From JAVVUJ01 sp964461765 (GTDB taxonomy: Bacteria > Bacillota > Clostridia > Peptostreptococcales > Anaerovoracaceae), in contig CAYWVS010000044.1 of NCBI GenBank assembly GCA_964461765.1, forward strand, positions 1-25,546: 25,546 bases of DNA, written 5' to 3'. How positions within the stretch are numbered: position 1 is the first letter of the stretch; the number at the start of each line of letters is the position of its first letter. The position numbers and the translations under genes were made by a program. Under the pieces are notes generated by a model, which saw only the letters and a list, made by a program, of their open reading frames with translations, made no database searches and had not been told where the DNA came from. Shown here in pieces: positions 6,493 to 14,765 of this stretch.

Positions 6493-8298
6493 TTATCTAT
6501 TCTGTCTTCTTCTATCTAATTCCTTCAGGTACTTCTTTCGTAGTCTGATATCATCGGGTACCACTTCCACCAGCTCGTCGTCGTTGATAAACTCTAAAGC
6601 TTCTTCCAGCGAAAATATTCTGGGTGGTGAAAGCTTAATGGCATCGTCGTTTCCGGCAGAACGCATGTTGGTGCTTTTTTTCGCTTTGCAAGCGTTGACC
6701 ACCATGTCCTCATTTCTGCTGTTCATACCTACGATCATACCTTCATATACCTTGGTGCCCGCAGGGATAAACAGGGTGGCTCTTTCTCCTATGTTATTTA
6801 AGGCGTATGGTGTTGCTACCCCTTCCTCTTGAGCGATTACCGCACCATTGGTTCTCTGGGGAATATCTCCCTTATGAGGTTCAAAGGAATCAAACCGTCT
6901 CACCAAGGTACCCTCTCCTCGGGTATCGTTGATAAACTCTGTACGGAAGCCCAAAAGCCCCCTGGTGGGAACTTTATATTCCATACGAACAAAACCTTCC
7001 TTGTTGGTCATTCCCGTCATGGTACCTTTTCTTAAATTCAGTTTCGAAATCACCGCTCCGGAATACTCCTCCGGCACTGTTATCACCACTTCCTCCACGG
7101 GCTCCACAAGATGTTTCTGGGAGTCCTTATGCATGATAACTTCCGGCTTTGAAACAGCCAACTCGTAGCTTTCTCTACGCATATTTTCAATTAAGATGGA
7201 AAGGTGAAGCTCTCCTCTTCCGGATACCTTAAAGCCATCTGTAGTCTCCAAGGGTTCCACCAACAATCCTACGTTAACCTCCAACTCTTTTTCCAGTCTT
7301 TCTTTAATATGTCTGGAAGTTACATATTTTCCAACCTTACCGGCAAAGGGCGATTTATTGACCATAAAGTTCATGGAAAGTGTGGGCTCTTCAATATGAA
7401 TACTATCCATGGGTAATGGCTCCTTATCGTTGCAAAGGGTATCCCCGATGGAAATGTCGGAAATTCCGGCTACCACCACAATATCACCGCTTTCAGCCAT
7501 GTCCACCGGAACTCTTTTTAATCCTCTATATACAAACAATTGATTCACTTTTCGCTGGGCTATAGTTCCATCGGTTTTGCATAGGGAAACAGACTGACCT
7601 GTCTTGATGGTTCCTTTGTAGATTCTTCCGATACCCAATCTGCCAATGTAGTCATCGTAGGCCAAAGTAGATATTTGCAGTTGCAATGGCTCCTGGTTAT
7701 AATCGGGATAAGGCTCCACATGCTCTATAATGGTATCAAAAAGTGGTGTAATATCGTCGTTGTCATCTTCCAGTTCTGTTCTGGCGATTCCGTGCTTGGC
7801 AATACCGTAGAGAATGGGGAAGTCCAACTGTTTGTCGGAAGCGTCTAATTCCATGAAAAGCTCGTAAACCATATCTACCACTTCCTTGGCACGCTGATCC
7901 TTCTTGTCCACTTTGTTAATGAGCAAAATGGGGTTAAGGCCAATTTCTAAAGACTTTTGCAACACAAACCTAGTTTGGGGCATTGGTCCTTCGCTTGAGT
8001 CTACCAAAAGAATTACCGTGTCTACCGTTCGAATGATTCTCTCCACTTCCGACGAAAAGTCCGCATGTCCCGGAGTGTCTACGATGTTAATTTTAATTCC
8101 TTTATGCATAACAGAGCAATTTTTAGAATAAATGGTAATTCCTCGCTCCCTTTCTATATCATTACTATCCATGATGCAAGTGGCTACTTCCTCATTCTCT
8201 CGAAAGACCCCGCTTTGAGATAAAAAAGCGTCTACAAGAGTGGATTTTCCTGCATCCACGTGAGCGATTACAGCTAAATTGATGATCTTTTGTTTCAT
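6493..8298 (-). CDS. typA: Ribosome-binding translational GTPase TypA/BipA
   Basis: This 601-residue GTPase of the elongation-factor family has G motifs AHVDAGKSTL (about 12-21), ERERGITI (switch region), DTPGHADF and NKVDKKD, then a beta-barrel domain, an EF-G-like domain III, and the TypA-specific C-terminal domain with GLLGFRTEF. TypA binds the ribosome and supports 50S assembly and growth under stress or cold. The start is the ATG at 8298, preceded by AAGGAG at a spacing of about 11. The frame stays open 23 codons further up, but that stretch (hydrophobic, read through poly-A DNA) spans the promoter and is not coding. It is a single-gene unit with its own promoter at 8329-8357. Confidence 0.95.
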   Translation of the reverse strand: MKQKIINLAVIAHVDAGKSTLVDAFLSQSGVFRENEEVATCIMDSNDIERERGITIYSKNCSVMHKGIKINIVDTPGHADFSSEVERIIRTVDTVILLVDSSEGPMPQTRFVLQKSLEIGLNPILLINKVDKKDQRAKEVVDMVYELFMELDASDKQLDFPILYGIAKHGIARTELEDDNDDITPLFDTIIEHVEPYPDYNQEPLQLQISTLAYDDYIGRLGIGRIYKGTIKTGQSVSLCKTDGTIAQRKVNQLFVYRGLKRVPVDMAESGDIVVVAGISDISIGDTLCNDKEPLPMDSIHIEEPTLSMNFMVNKSPFAGKVGKYVTSRHIKERLEKELEVNVGLLVEPLETTDGFKVSGRGELHLSILIENMRRESYELAVSKPEVIMHKDSQKHLVEPVEEVVITVPEEYSGAVISKLNLRKGTMTGMTNKEGFVRMEYKVPTRGLLGFRTEFINDTRGEGTLVRRFDSFEPHKGDIPQRTNGAVIAQEEGVATPYALNNIGERATLFIPAGTKVYEGMIVGMNSRNEDMVVNACKAKKSTNMRSAGNDDAIKLSPPRIFSLEEALEFINDDELVEVVPDDIRLRKKYLKELDRRRQNR

Positions 8299-8328
8299 AT
8301 GATTACTCTCTCCTTCTTTAACCTTGTT

Positions 8329-8357
8329 ATAATACCACAAGAGAAAAAAAAAATCAA
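8329..8357 (-). promoter_or_regulatory. Sigma-A promoter of typA
   Basis: On the minus strand TTGATT (-35, 8352-8357) and TATTAT (-10, 8329-8334) are exactly 17 bases apart. Transcription would begin about 25 bp before the typA ATG, leaving just enough leader for its ribosome binding site. The spacer is mostly a T-run. Confidence 0.7.
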
Positions 8358-8475
8358 TGAATTTCAAGGAAAGACTAATATTATAACTGGAAGTTTTTTC
8401 TTTTTTTTAAATTTTCTGTTTCAATGATTATCCTAAGGGGTGGCTCATTGCAAGGTATGTTTTTTGCTACCATTG

Positions 8476-8511
8476 AAAAAGCCTGAATCTTACGATAAGA
8501 TCCAGGCTTTT
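8476..8511 (-). terminator. Terminator of the iron-type alcohol dehydrogenase gene
   Basis: Minus-strand RNA forms AAAGCCTGGATCTTA paired with TAAGATTCAGGCTTT with one mismatch and a 3-4 base loop, followed by TTTTTC. It lies about 15 bp after the stop codon at 8527. Confidence 0.85.
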
Positions 8512-8526
8512 ATATGATTTCTTAAA

Positions 8527-9681
8527 TTAGTACCAAAGCTTATGGTAAAGCTCCATAATGTCATCTTTGTTTGGCACCCTTCTGGTATTTCCGGGGCTTC
8601 CACTGGCCAAAGCATCGTCGGCCATCTTTGGAATCAGTCTTGAGAAGTCATCTCTGTTAATACCGAATTCCGCAGGAGTCTTGATATTCAAGGTTCTTAA
8701 AAGAGCTACAGTAGCTACTACAAATGCCTCTGCTCCTTCATCCGCTGTCATACCGGGTCTATAAACGCCGATTTCTTTTGCCAAGTTATTCATTCTGGCA
8801 GTTGCACCGGATTTAATGAAAGGAAGACAAACCTTTAACAGCATGGCGTTGGAAAGTCCGTGAGGAACGTGGAAGCATGCACCGATAGGTCTGCTCATAC
8901 CGTGTACGATGGTTACAGAAGCATTGCTAAATGCAATTCCTGCTTCCAAAGCAGCAATGGCCATTTCTCTTCTTGCCTGTAAATTTTCTCCGTTTGTATA
9001 AACTTCATAAATATTTTCAAAGATTCTTTTAACTGCTGATACAGCATAAATGTCACTCATGGAAAATGCTTTGGAGGATGTATAAGCTTCAATGGCATGA
9101 GTAAGAGCATCAACACCCGTTGCAGCTGTAACGTGAGGAGGTGAGGTCAATGTAAAAACGGGGTCTACTACTGCTAAGTCTGCCATCAATTTAGGATCGT
9201 TAAGCAGCATTTTGACATCTGTATCTGTATTGGTAATGATGGATACCTTAGTGGCCTCAGATCCTGTACCTGCTGTAGTTGGAATGGCTACGATTGGAGG
9301 TAAGGTTTTTAAAATAGGCTTACCCATGTATTCCTTGATTTCTCCGCCATTGGCTACTACTGCACCGATGGCCTTAGAGGAATCAAGTGGGCTTCCTCCC
9401 CCAATACCTATGAGAAAGTCACATTTTTCTCTTAGATAAATCTCCACACCTTCATCGATCATAGTGTGAGTAGGTTCACTGTTGATTCCATCATAAATAT
9501 GATATTTAACATTCACACTATCCAAGGCTTCTGTTAATTTGTCCACATTACCCAGTTTCACCATAATTTCGTCTGTTACGATAAGAGCCTTCTCACCAAA
9601 AGCCTTGATGTGCTGAGTGCTCATCTGCATCGCATTTTCCCCGGAAACTATGTAGCGAGGAATTGAAAATAAATTTGCCAT
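8527..9681 (-). CDS. Iron-containing (group III) alcohol dehydrogenase
   Basis: This NAD(P)-dependent metal dehydrogenase of 384 residues is the usual family size. The nucleotide site is GGGSPLDSSKA (94-104) followed by PTTAGTGSEAT (134-144). The metal ligands are Asp191, His195, His260 and His274, all present. The family interconverts aldehydes or ketones with alcohols; members reduce butyraldehyde, 3-hydroxypropionaldehyde, succinate semialdehyde (4-hydroxybutyrate dehydrogenase) or lactaldehyde, and the sequence does not let me choose. GGAGG lies nine bases before the ATG. It is transcribed divergently from crotonase across a region with two Rex-like sites, which fits an NADH-consuming fermentative role. 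A single-gene unit with its own terminator. Confidence 0.9.
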   Translation of the reverse strand: MANLFSIPRYIVSGENAMQMSTQHIKAFGEKALIVTDEIMVKLGNVDKLTEALDSVNVKYHIYDGINSEPTHTMIDEGVEIYLREKCDFLIGIGGGSPLDSSKAIGAVVANGGEIKEYMGKPILKTLPPIVAIPTTAGTGSEATKVSIITNTDTDVKMLLNDPKLMADLAVVDPVFTLTSPPHVTAATGVDALTHAIEAYTSSKAFSMSDIYAVSAVKRIFENIYEVYTNGENLQARREMAIAALEAGIAFSNASVTIVHGMSRPIGACFHVPHGLSNAMLLKVCLPFIKSGATARMNNLAKEIGVYRPGMTADEGAEAFVVATVALLRTLNIKTPAEFGINRDDFSRLIPKMADDALASGSPGNTRRVPNKDDIMELYHKLWY

Positions 9682-9800
9682 TTGTCTCTACCTCCAAAAT
9701 TTTTTAATAGTTAGGAATAACACAATTTAAATAATTATGATATTTCCGAAACATACTTACTTTTAACCAAAGGTTCATTTATTATTCAAATGTTATCATG

Positions 9801-9818
9801 TAGTTAATTTTTTATCAA
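9801..9818. promoter_or_regulatory. Rex-like operator, site 1
   Basis: The plus strand TAGTTAATTTTTTATCAA matches 12 of 14 defined positions of TTGTTAA-N4-TTAACAA. It is the mirror image of site 2 at 9827-9844; together they make a perfect 16-bp inverted repeat (9803-9818 and 9827-9842). Rex is the redox-sensing repressor released by NADH. Confidence 0.55.
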
Positions 9819-9826
9819 TATGGTTT

Positions 9827-9844
9827 TTGATAAAAAATTAACAT
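9827..9844. promoter_or_regulatory. Rex-like operator, site 2
   Basis: The plus strand TTGATAAAAAATTAACAT matches 12 of 14 defined Rex positions. Its centre is 26 bp from that of site 1. It lies about 25 bp upstream of a good -10 box for crotonase and about 145 bp upstream of the dehydrogenase start. The two sites could serve both genes. Confidence 0.55.
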
Positions 9845-9873
9845 AATTGTCAGACAATTTATTTACATATAAT
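9845..9873 (+). promoter_or_regulatory. Crotonase promoter with overlapping palindrome
   Basis: A perfect -10 TATAAT lies at 9868-9873. The best -35 is TTGTCA (9847-9852), only 15 bases away, which would make a weak or activator-dependent promoter. The -35 is inside the palindrome AATTGTC-A-GACAATT (9845-9859), which fits the TNGTNNNACNA pattern bound by FadR-subfamily GntR regulators. Confidence 0.5.
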
Positions 9874-9963
9874 GCATTGAATTTTGCGAAAAAAAATGGT
9901 ATTCTATTTCCAATATAACTCTGCAATAACCTATATTTTAAAAAGTGAAAGGAAGTATCCAAT

Positions 9964-10740
9964 ATGTATGAAAATCTAAAATATGAAGTCAAGGACGGTA
10001 TCGCCTATGTTACCGTAAATAGACCAAAAGCCTTGAATGCTCTAAGCAAGGATGTGTTGAATGAGCTTATGAGTGTTTTTACTGAGGTTGACAAGGATCC
10101 CGCTGTTCAAGTTGCCATACTTACAGGCGAAGGGAGAGCCTTCGTAGCAGGTGCTGACATTTCTCAAATGGTAAACCTATCAGGAATAGACGGACAGCAA
10201 ATGATGAAGGATGGAGCCAAGGTTATGGATTTCATCGAAAGCATAGACAAGCCTGTTATCGGTGCCATCAATGGTTTTGCCTTAGGTGGAGGATGCGAGT
10301 TAGCTATGGCTTGTGACATGAGAATCGCCTCAGAAGCTGCTAAATTCGGTCAGCCTGAAGTAAATCTTGGAATTATCCCCGGTTTTGGTGGAACTCAAAG
10401 ACTACCAAGACTTGTAGGAAAAGGCATGGGAAAATATTTAATTATGACAGCCGAGATGATCGATGCCAATGAAGCTTACAGAATTGGTTTGGTTGAAAAG
10501 GTAGTTCCAGCCGAAGAATTAATCCCTGCTTGTGAAAAAATTGCCAAGACCATTATGTCAAAGGCACCTTTAGCTATTAAAGCAGCAAAGATTGCCGTAA
10601 ATAACGGTATCATGTTAGATGTAAAAACAGGTGTAGCCTTAGAAGGTGAAGCTTGTGCCGCACCTTTCTGCTCCGAGGACAGAACAGAAGGCATGACAGC
10701 TTTCTTGGAAAAAAGAGCAGCTGAATTTAAAAACAAATAA
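9964..10740 (+). CDS. crt: Crotonase / 3-hydroxybutyryl-CoA dehydratase
   Basis: This enoyl-CoA hydratase family protein of 258 residues hydrates crotonyl-CoA or, in fermentation, dehydrates 3-hydroxybutyryl-CoA to crotonyl-CoA. The oxyanion-hole segments are AFVAGADISQM (59-69) and ALGGGCELAMACD (106-118). Both catalytic glutamates of the hydratases are present, Glu112 and Glu132, the latter in KFGQPEVNLGIIPG, so it is likely an active hydratase rather than an isomerase. AAAGGAAG precedes the ATG. The clostridial gene normally starts a crt-bcd-etfBA-hbd operon; here it stands alone, divergent from an alcohol dehydrogenase. Another enoyl-CoA substrate cannot be excluded. Confidence 0.88.
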   Translation: MYENLKYEVKDGIAYVTVNRPKALNALSKDVLNELMSVFTEVDKDPAVQVAILTGEGRAFVAGADISQMVNLSGIDGQQMMKDGAKVMDFIESIDKPVIGAINGFALGGGCELAMACDMRIASEAAKFGQPEVNLGIIPGFGGTQRLPRLVGKGMGKYLIMTAEMIDANEAYRIGLVEKVVPAEELIPACEKIAKTIMSKAPLAIKAAKIAVNNGIMLDVKTGVALEGEACAAPFCSEDRTEGMTAFLEKRAAEFKNK

Positions 10741-10811
10741 AACTTATGGGGTAACCCCAACCCAAAACGAGCAGATCATATCCAATGGGGCGGTTCAATT
10801 GGAATTCAACA

Positions 10812-10837
10812 GAAGGGGCGGTTAATACCGCCCCTTC
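10812..10837. terminator. Hairpin between convergent crt and chemoreceptor genes
   Basis: GAAGGGGCGGT (10812-10822) pairs perfectly with ACCGCCCCTTC (10827-10837) over a TAAT loop. The tail is T-rich but has no long T-run on either strand. A smaller palindrome TGGGGT-A-ACCCCA lies at 10747-10759, just after the crt stop. The hairpin belongs to a module repeated near 13113-13150. Confidence 0.7.
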
Positions 10838-10864
10838 TTCATTATCATTATATTATCCGCCCAT

Positions 10865-12754
10865 TTATATTCCCAAGGATTCAATATCCCTAGCAGTTGA
10901 CTCCGCCATTTGATTGATGTTTTCCGTTATATTTCGTATTTCTTTAGCACTGAGCTCAGAGCTGTCTACAATGCCACCCACAAGTCCTGCAATTTTTTCA
11001 ATCCTTTCTATGATTGCATTAAGAGAAGCCGACGTGGCATCAGTTGCCTCAACACCTGAGCGTATGGAGGTGATGGATTCTTGTACCATAGCGGCAGTAT
11101 CTCTGGCTGCTTCTGCGCTTTTTCCTGCAAGGTTTCGCACCTCATCGGCAACCACTGCAAATCCTTTTCCATGTTCACCGGCTCTTGCAGCTTCTACTGC
11201 GGCATTGAGCGCCAATATATTAGTTTGGAAGGCAATATCTTCAATCATCTTTACTATTTTTACGATTTTTTGTGAGGAAGCTTCAATACTGTTCATCGAA
11301 TTGTGAAGATTTTCCATATTTTTGCCTGATAAGGATACATTTTCCATAGCTTCCTTAGAAAGTTCATTTACCTCAGATGCCCCATGGCGAGTTGTGTTGA
11401 TATGATTAATAATTGTACCGGTGGTATTGTTGAGCTCATTTGCAGAGCTTGCAAGGGCAGCACTGGTCTGTTGTGTTTGCCTTTGGGTCTGCTTCAAGTG
11501 AGTAAGGTCGGTAACTACCTCTACGACTCCACAAACTTGACCGTTATGTAAAATAATGGGTGATCCCATATAGGAAATTTCTAAGTTTAACCCATTGGGA
11601 TGAGCCTCAACCTCCTTGGTGCAGCTTTGTTTTGTACGCATTGCGATTCCACAGGCACACTCACTCGTACGGCAATGAGGTGTTTTAAACATATTGTAGC
11701 AATATTCCCCGATCATTCCTTCCGGCGTGGTGCCACAAACAGCAGCAGCCATTTGGTTAGAATATTGCATTTTATAATCAGTATCCATAATTACGATTGG
11801 AGTTGGCAAAACATCTAAGTAATGGTTAAAAATAGAGATTAATTCATTGATATTATCAACTAAATTATGATAATATCCTTTTGCCTCCGGAATATCAATT
11901 TTTGTGTTAAGGTTACCACGAATGGCACTATCCACGGCAGCATCCGATTCTACTATGACATTATGTAACTTTCCACTAATGCCTCGGAAACGATTGATTA
12001 AATCGCCGATTTCATCGTTTGGTAAACTATCAGTCTTCAAAACTTCTTGAGTTATTAGTTCACCCTGTTCCATAGAATCTCCCAACCGCATTAAAAGTCT
12101 CAAAGGATTTACAATGCTTTTGCTAATAAGAATAGCAAACATTGCATTTAAGATGACTAAAATAGCACCTAAAATAGCAATGATAATTTGAGCCGTGGTA
12201 CCATTGTCCCGGGTTTTCTCCATATCATCTCGTCCACTATCATATTCACTGCTTATGACATCACGAAATTGTTTATCCACATTCTGAGCAATCGAACCAA
12301 AAGTTTTGTCAAGAAACTGTAGCGCATCATCATCTTGCCCTGCAGAAAGATATGCTACATAAGTTTGAAATCCGGCGTGGTAGTCTTCATAGCTTTTTTT
12401 TAGTGCATCGCCCTCAGGCAGTTTCCCTAATAAATCAGGTAAAGAGGAATAAAAAATATTTTCTTTTTCTATTGCATCCTTTATGGCATTTGCTCGTTCT
12501 TGTCCTCTGTGCATAGTTATACCACGGCAGGCAAGACGAATATCAACAAATTGTTCATATCCATTTAAAGCTACCCTAGAGACCTGCCCATAGGAATCAA
12601 ATGTATTAAATTGCTTATCTGATACCCATTGGAGTACCAATATGCCGGCTACAATAGACATAATCAAAAATACAATTAATGAAAAAAAACCGACCATGAT
12701 TCTCGTAGGAATCCTCATCCAGCTTATAATAGGAATCGATAGCTTATTTCTCAC
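10865..12754 (-). CDS. Methyl-accepting chemotaxis protein with Cys-rich PAS domain
   Basis: Transmembrane chemoreceptor of about 629 residues. Order: TM1 at about 20-44, an all-helical four-helix-bundle-like sensor (45-187), TM2 at about 188-211, HAMP (211-265), a PAS domain (about 310-420), and the cytoplasmic signalling hairpin with tip near 505-530 (IAFQTNILALNAAVEAARAG) that contacts CheA/CheW. The PAS domain has clustered cysteines in CYNMFKTPHCRTSECACG, suggesting metal, haem or redox sensing. The C-terminal helix ends soon after the hairpin and has no CheR-tether pentapeptide. I start it at GTG 12754 because AGAGGTG lies six bases before; the frame is open to an ATG at 12799 with no site. 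An inverted repeat TTGATAA-N5-TTATCAA lies just upstream (12789-12807). Confidence 0.88.
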   Translation of the reverse strand: MRNKLSIPIISWMRIPTRIMVGFFSLIVFLIMSIVAGILVLQWVSDKQFNTFDSYGQVSRVALNGYEQFVDIRLACRGITMHRGQERANAIKDAIEKENIFYSSLPDLLGKLPEGDALKKSYEDYHAGFQTYVAYLSAGQDDDALQFLDKTFGSIAQNVDKQFRDVISSEYDSGRDDMEKTRDNGTTAQIIIAILGAILVILNAMFAILISKSIVNPLRLLMRLGDSMEQGELITQEVLKTDSLPNDEIGDLINRFRGISGKLHNVIVESDAAVDSAIRGNLNTKIDIPEAKGYYHNLVDNINELISIFNHYLDVLPTPIVIMDTDYKMQYSNQMAAAVCGTTPEGMIGEYCYNMFKTPHCRTSECACGIAMRTKQSCTKEVEAHPNGLNLEISYMGSPIILHNGQVCGVVEVVTDLTHLKQTQRQTQQTSAALASSANELNNTTGTIINHINTTRHGASEVNELSKEAMENVSLSGKNMENLHNSMNSIEASSQKIVKIVKMIEDIAFQTNILALNAAVEAARAGEHGKGFAVVADEVRNLAGKSAEAARDTAAMVQESITSIRSGVEATDATSASLNAIIERIEKIAGLVGGIVDSSELSAKEIRNITENINQMAESTARDIESLGI

Positions 12755-12964
12755 TGGTAACACCTCTCTAAAATTCATTGTTAAGACATTGATAACCAAA
12801 TTATCAATAAAATTAATTACATTGCATAGCTAATCTTTTATAAAGAAATAAGCTTTACAAATTTACCATTTTTTATATTTTAATTCTTTTTTAGTAAGAT
12901 TGCAATTAATATTTATAAATTTTATATCTATAATAGAAAATAATTTTTAAATTTAATATTGTCA

Positions 12965-13111
12965 ATTACTATAACTAAAGTCCCCAAGATGTGCCAGATT
13001 ACTATAACTATAGTCTCAAGATGTGGAGGATTACCATATCTAAAATTCTTAAGATTTCGCAGGTTACCATAAAACTAAAATCCTTAAGATGTCTCAGATT
13101 ACCATAAAAGC
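12965..13111. repeat. Degenerate 33-bp tandem repeat, four and a half copies
   Basis: Units begin at 12965, 12998, 13030, 13063 and 13098 and are 32-35 bp long. Each starts ATTACYATAA, continues CTAAARTCC-like, has AAGATGT in the second half and ends near CAG; the fifth copy is cut after 14 bases. They are contiguous, with no spacers. Function unknown. Confidence 0.8.
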
Positions 13112-13112
13112 A

Positions 13113-13140
13113 AGAAGGAGCGGATATTATCCGCCCCCAT
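13113..13140. terminator. Hairpin downstream of the CoA-transferase gene
   Basis: GCGGATA-T-TATCCGC (13120-13134) forms a stem in a GC-rich stretch, about 75 bp after the CoA-transferase stop. The minus-strand tail is only loosely T-rich. AGAAGGAGCGG, the stem, and ATTATCATCATATT after it resemble the module at 10811-10852 in the same orientation. Confidence 0.45.
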
Positions 13141-13208
13141 TATCATCATATTGTGACTGCCCTATCTTTTATTTCCGGCATATTTCCTTAATTAGAAAGA
13201 ATATAAGG

Positions 13209-14765
13209 TTATTTTGAAAGACCCATTAAAGCATCCGTAAAGATTCTTGCATCCATGATTTTAGGTGTTCCATCCATCTTTGGAGTAAATTCCATCAGGT
13301 CGATAATTTGCGTTTGAATATCAATGCCGGGAGCCACCTCTATTAGGTAAACCCCATCTTTTCTCAATTCAAATACGGCTCTTTCGGTAATATACATGAC
13401 CGGTTGGTTTGTTTTAACTGCATATTCTCCACTAAAGGTGATCTGTTCAACCGCCTTGATAAATTTCTTTTCTTTTCCTTCTTGTAAAATGGTCAAGACA
13501 CCATCCTTGATTTCAGTCTTTAATCCGCCCGCAGTAAAGGTTCCGCAATAAAATACTCTCTTCGCATTTTGTGTAATGTTGATAAAACCGCCACATCCTG
13601 CAATTCTTGGACCGAATTTACTTACGTTAATATTTCCATTTTCATCTGCCTGAGCTAACCCTAAGAAAGCATAATCTACACCGCCTCCATCGTAAAAGTC
13701 AAATTGCTCGTGCTGAGATAAGATACACTCTGGATTGACAGATGCTCCGAATTGCGAACCGCCGCAAGGTACCCCACCGATTGGACCTGCTTCCACAGTT
13801 AAAACCATCCAATCACCGATTCCCTCTTCATTAGCAACGGCTGAAATATACTCAGGAATTCCAATTCCCAAATTGACTACTGTATCCGGTTGAAGCTCCA
13901 TAGCCGCTCTTCTTCCGATAACTTTTTTAGCACTCAACGGGGGAATTTCAATGCTGTCTACAGGCACTACAAGATCCCCACAGAGAGCAGGATCAAATTG
14001 ATGATTAAAGCTCTGCTGATGATCTACGGGGTCTTGAGTGATGACCAAAGCATCTACGTAAATCCTTGGGATTTTTACCAGTCTTGGATCTAAGGTTCCG
14101 GCTTTTACGATTTTTTCTACTTGTACTACTACTTTACCCCCTGAGTTTTTGGCCGCTTGTGCTAGGGCAGTTACCTCATGGGTTCCAACCTCCCTATGTA
14201 CGGTTACGTTGCCAAGTTCGTCAGCATAGGATCCACGGATAAAGGAAATATTAATGGGAAATGCCTTGTATAACAGCTTCTCTTCACCTAAGACATCGAT
14301 GAGCTCCACGATATTTTCCGTAGTAATATCGTTCAATTTTCCCCCTTGATTTCTGGGATCTACAAAGGTATTTAGTCCTACATGAGTAATAGTTCCCGGT
14401 TTATGAGCGGCGATATCCCTACAAAGTTGGGATAGAGTACCTTGAGGTAAGTTATACCCTTCAATTTCATTGTTTAATATCAATTGACCCATAGAGGGGG
14501 CAGTATTATAATGTCCTGCTATTACTCGCTTTGTCAAACCCTTATGGGCAAGATGCTCGGCACCTCTTCCGTCTCGATTTCCCTGGGATGCAGCATAAAA
14601 ATAAGTGATATTTTTAGGAGATCCGGTTTCCAAAAATCTTTTTTCCAAAGCCTTGGTCAAGGCTTCAGCACAAGCACTGCCTACAAATCCACTGCTAGCA
14701 ACAACGTCTCCGTCCTTTACCCAAGATGCCGCTTCCTCTGCGGTAATTACTTTCATATTTCCCAT
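13209..14765 (-). CDS. Family I acyl-CoA:acetate / 3-ketoacid CoA-transferase
   Basis: This single-chain CoA-transferase of 518 residues joins the alpha-like and beta-like halves of two-subunit enzymes, as in E. coli YdiF and clostridial propionate CoA-transferase. The N-terminal half has SSGFVGSACAEAL; the second half starts near IGRRAAMELQPDTVVNLGIG. The catalytic glutamate that forms the gamma-glutamyl-CoA thioester is Glu325 in LTVEAGPIGG. It swaps CoA between short-chain acids (acetate, propionate, butyrate, acetoacetate or lactate); specificity cannot be read. The ATG at 14765 follows AAAGGAG at a spacing of 11; an ATG eight codons upstream (14789) overlaps that site and is unlikely. 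Separate from etfBA by 430 bp, but both share an upstream motif. Confidence 0.9.
   Translation of the reverse strand: MGNMKVITAEEAASWVKDGDVVASSGFVGSACAEALTKALEKRFLETGSPKNITYFYAASQGNRDGRGAEHLAHKGLTKRVIAGHYNTAPSMGQLILNNEIEGYNLPQGTLSQLCRDIAAHKPGTITHVGLNTFVDPRNQGGKLNDITTENIVELIDVLGEEKLLYKAFPINISFIRGSYADELGNVTVHREVGTHEVTALAQAAKNSGGKVVVQVEKIVKAGTLDPRLVKIPRIYVDALVITQDPVDHQQSFNHQFDPALCGDLVVPVDSIEIPPLSAKKVIGRRAAMELQPDTVVNLGIGIPEYISAVANEEGIGDWMVLTVEAGPIGGVPCGGSQFGASVNPECILSQHEQFDFYDGGGVDYAFLGLAQADENGNINVSKFGPRIAGCGGFINITQNAKRVFYCGTFTAGGLKTEIKDGVLTILQEGKEKKFIKAVEQITFSGEYAVKTNQPVMYITERAVFELRKDGVYLIEVAPGIDIQTQIIDLMEFTPKMDGTPKIMDARIFTDALMGLSK

Larger units (their letters stand above)
12755..13208. other. 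Repeat-rich intergenic region
   Basis: A 454-bp spacer between two minus-strand genes. From the chemoreceptor side it holds an inverted repeat TTGATAA-CCAAA-TTATCAA (12789-12807), about 150 bp of AT-rich DNA with no recognised element, a degenerate tandem repeat (12965-13111) and a GC-rich hairpin (13113-13140). No open reading frame or RNA gene is evident, and I found no convincing promoter for the chemoreceptor. Confidence 0.6.

Noticed and set aside
8299..8367. N-terminal extension of TypA to 8367
   Set aside because: The extension would cover the typA promoter and ribosome binding site and encodes a stretch read from poly-A DNA that TypA proteins lack.
12789..12807. FNR/CRP-type box TTGAT...ATCAA before the chemoreceptor
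   Set aside because: The half-sites are nine bases apart rather than four; it also does not fit the Rex spacing. Left only as an unexplained inverted repeat.
12965..13111. CRISPR-like array
   Set aside because: The 33-bp units are contiguous and degenerate, with no unique spacers and no cas genes nearby.
8527..14765. A complete GABA-to-butyrate pathway (4-hydroxybutyrate dehydrogenase, CoA-transferase, dehydratase)
   Set aside because: The aminotransferase and dehydrogenase could fit, but no 4-hydroxybutyryl-CoA dehydratase is present, the CoA-transferase is of the YdiF type rather than the 4-hydroxybutyrate type, and the genes are not in one operon.
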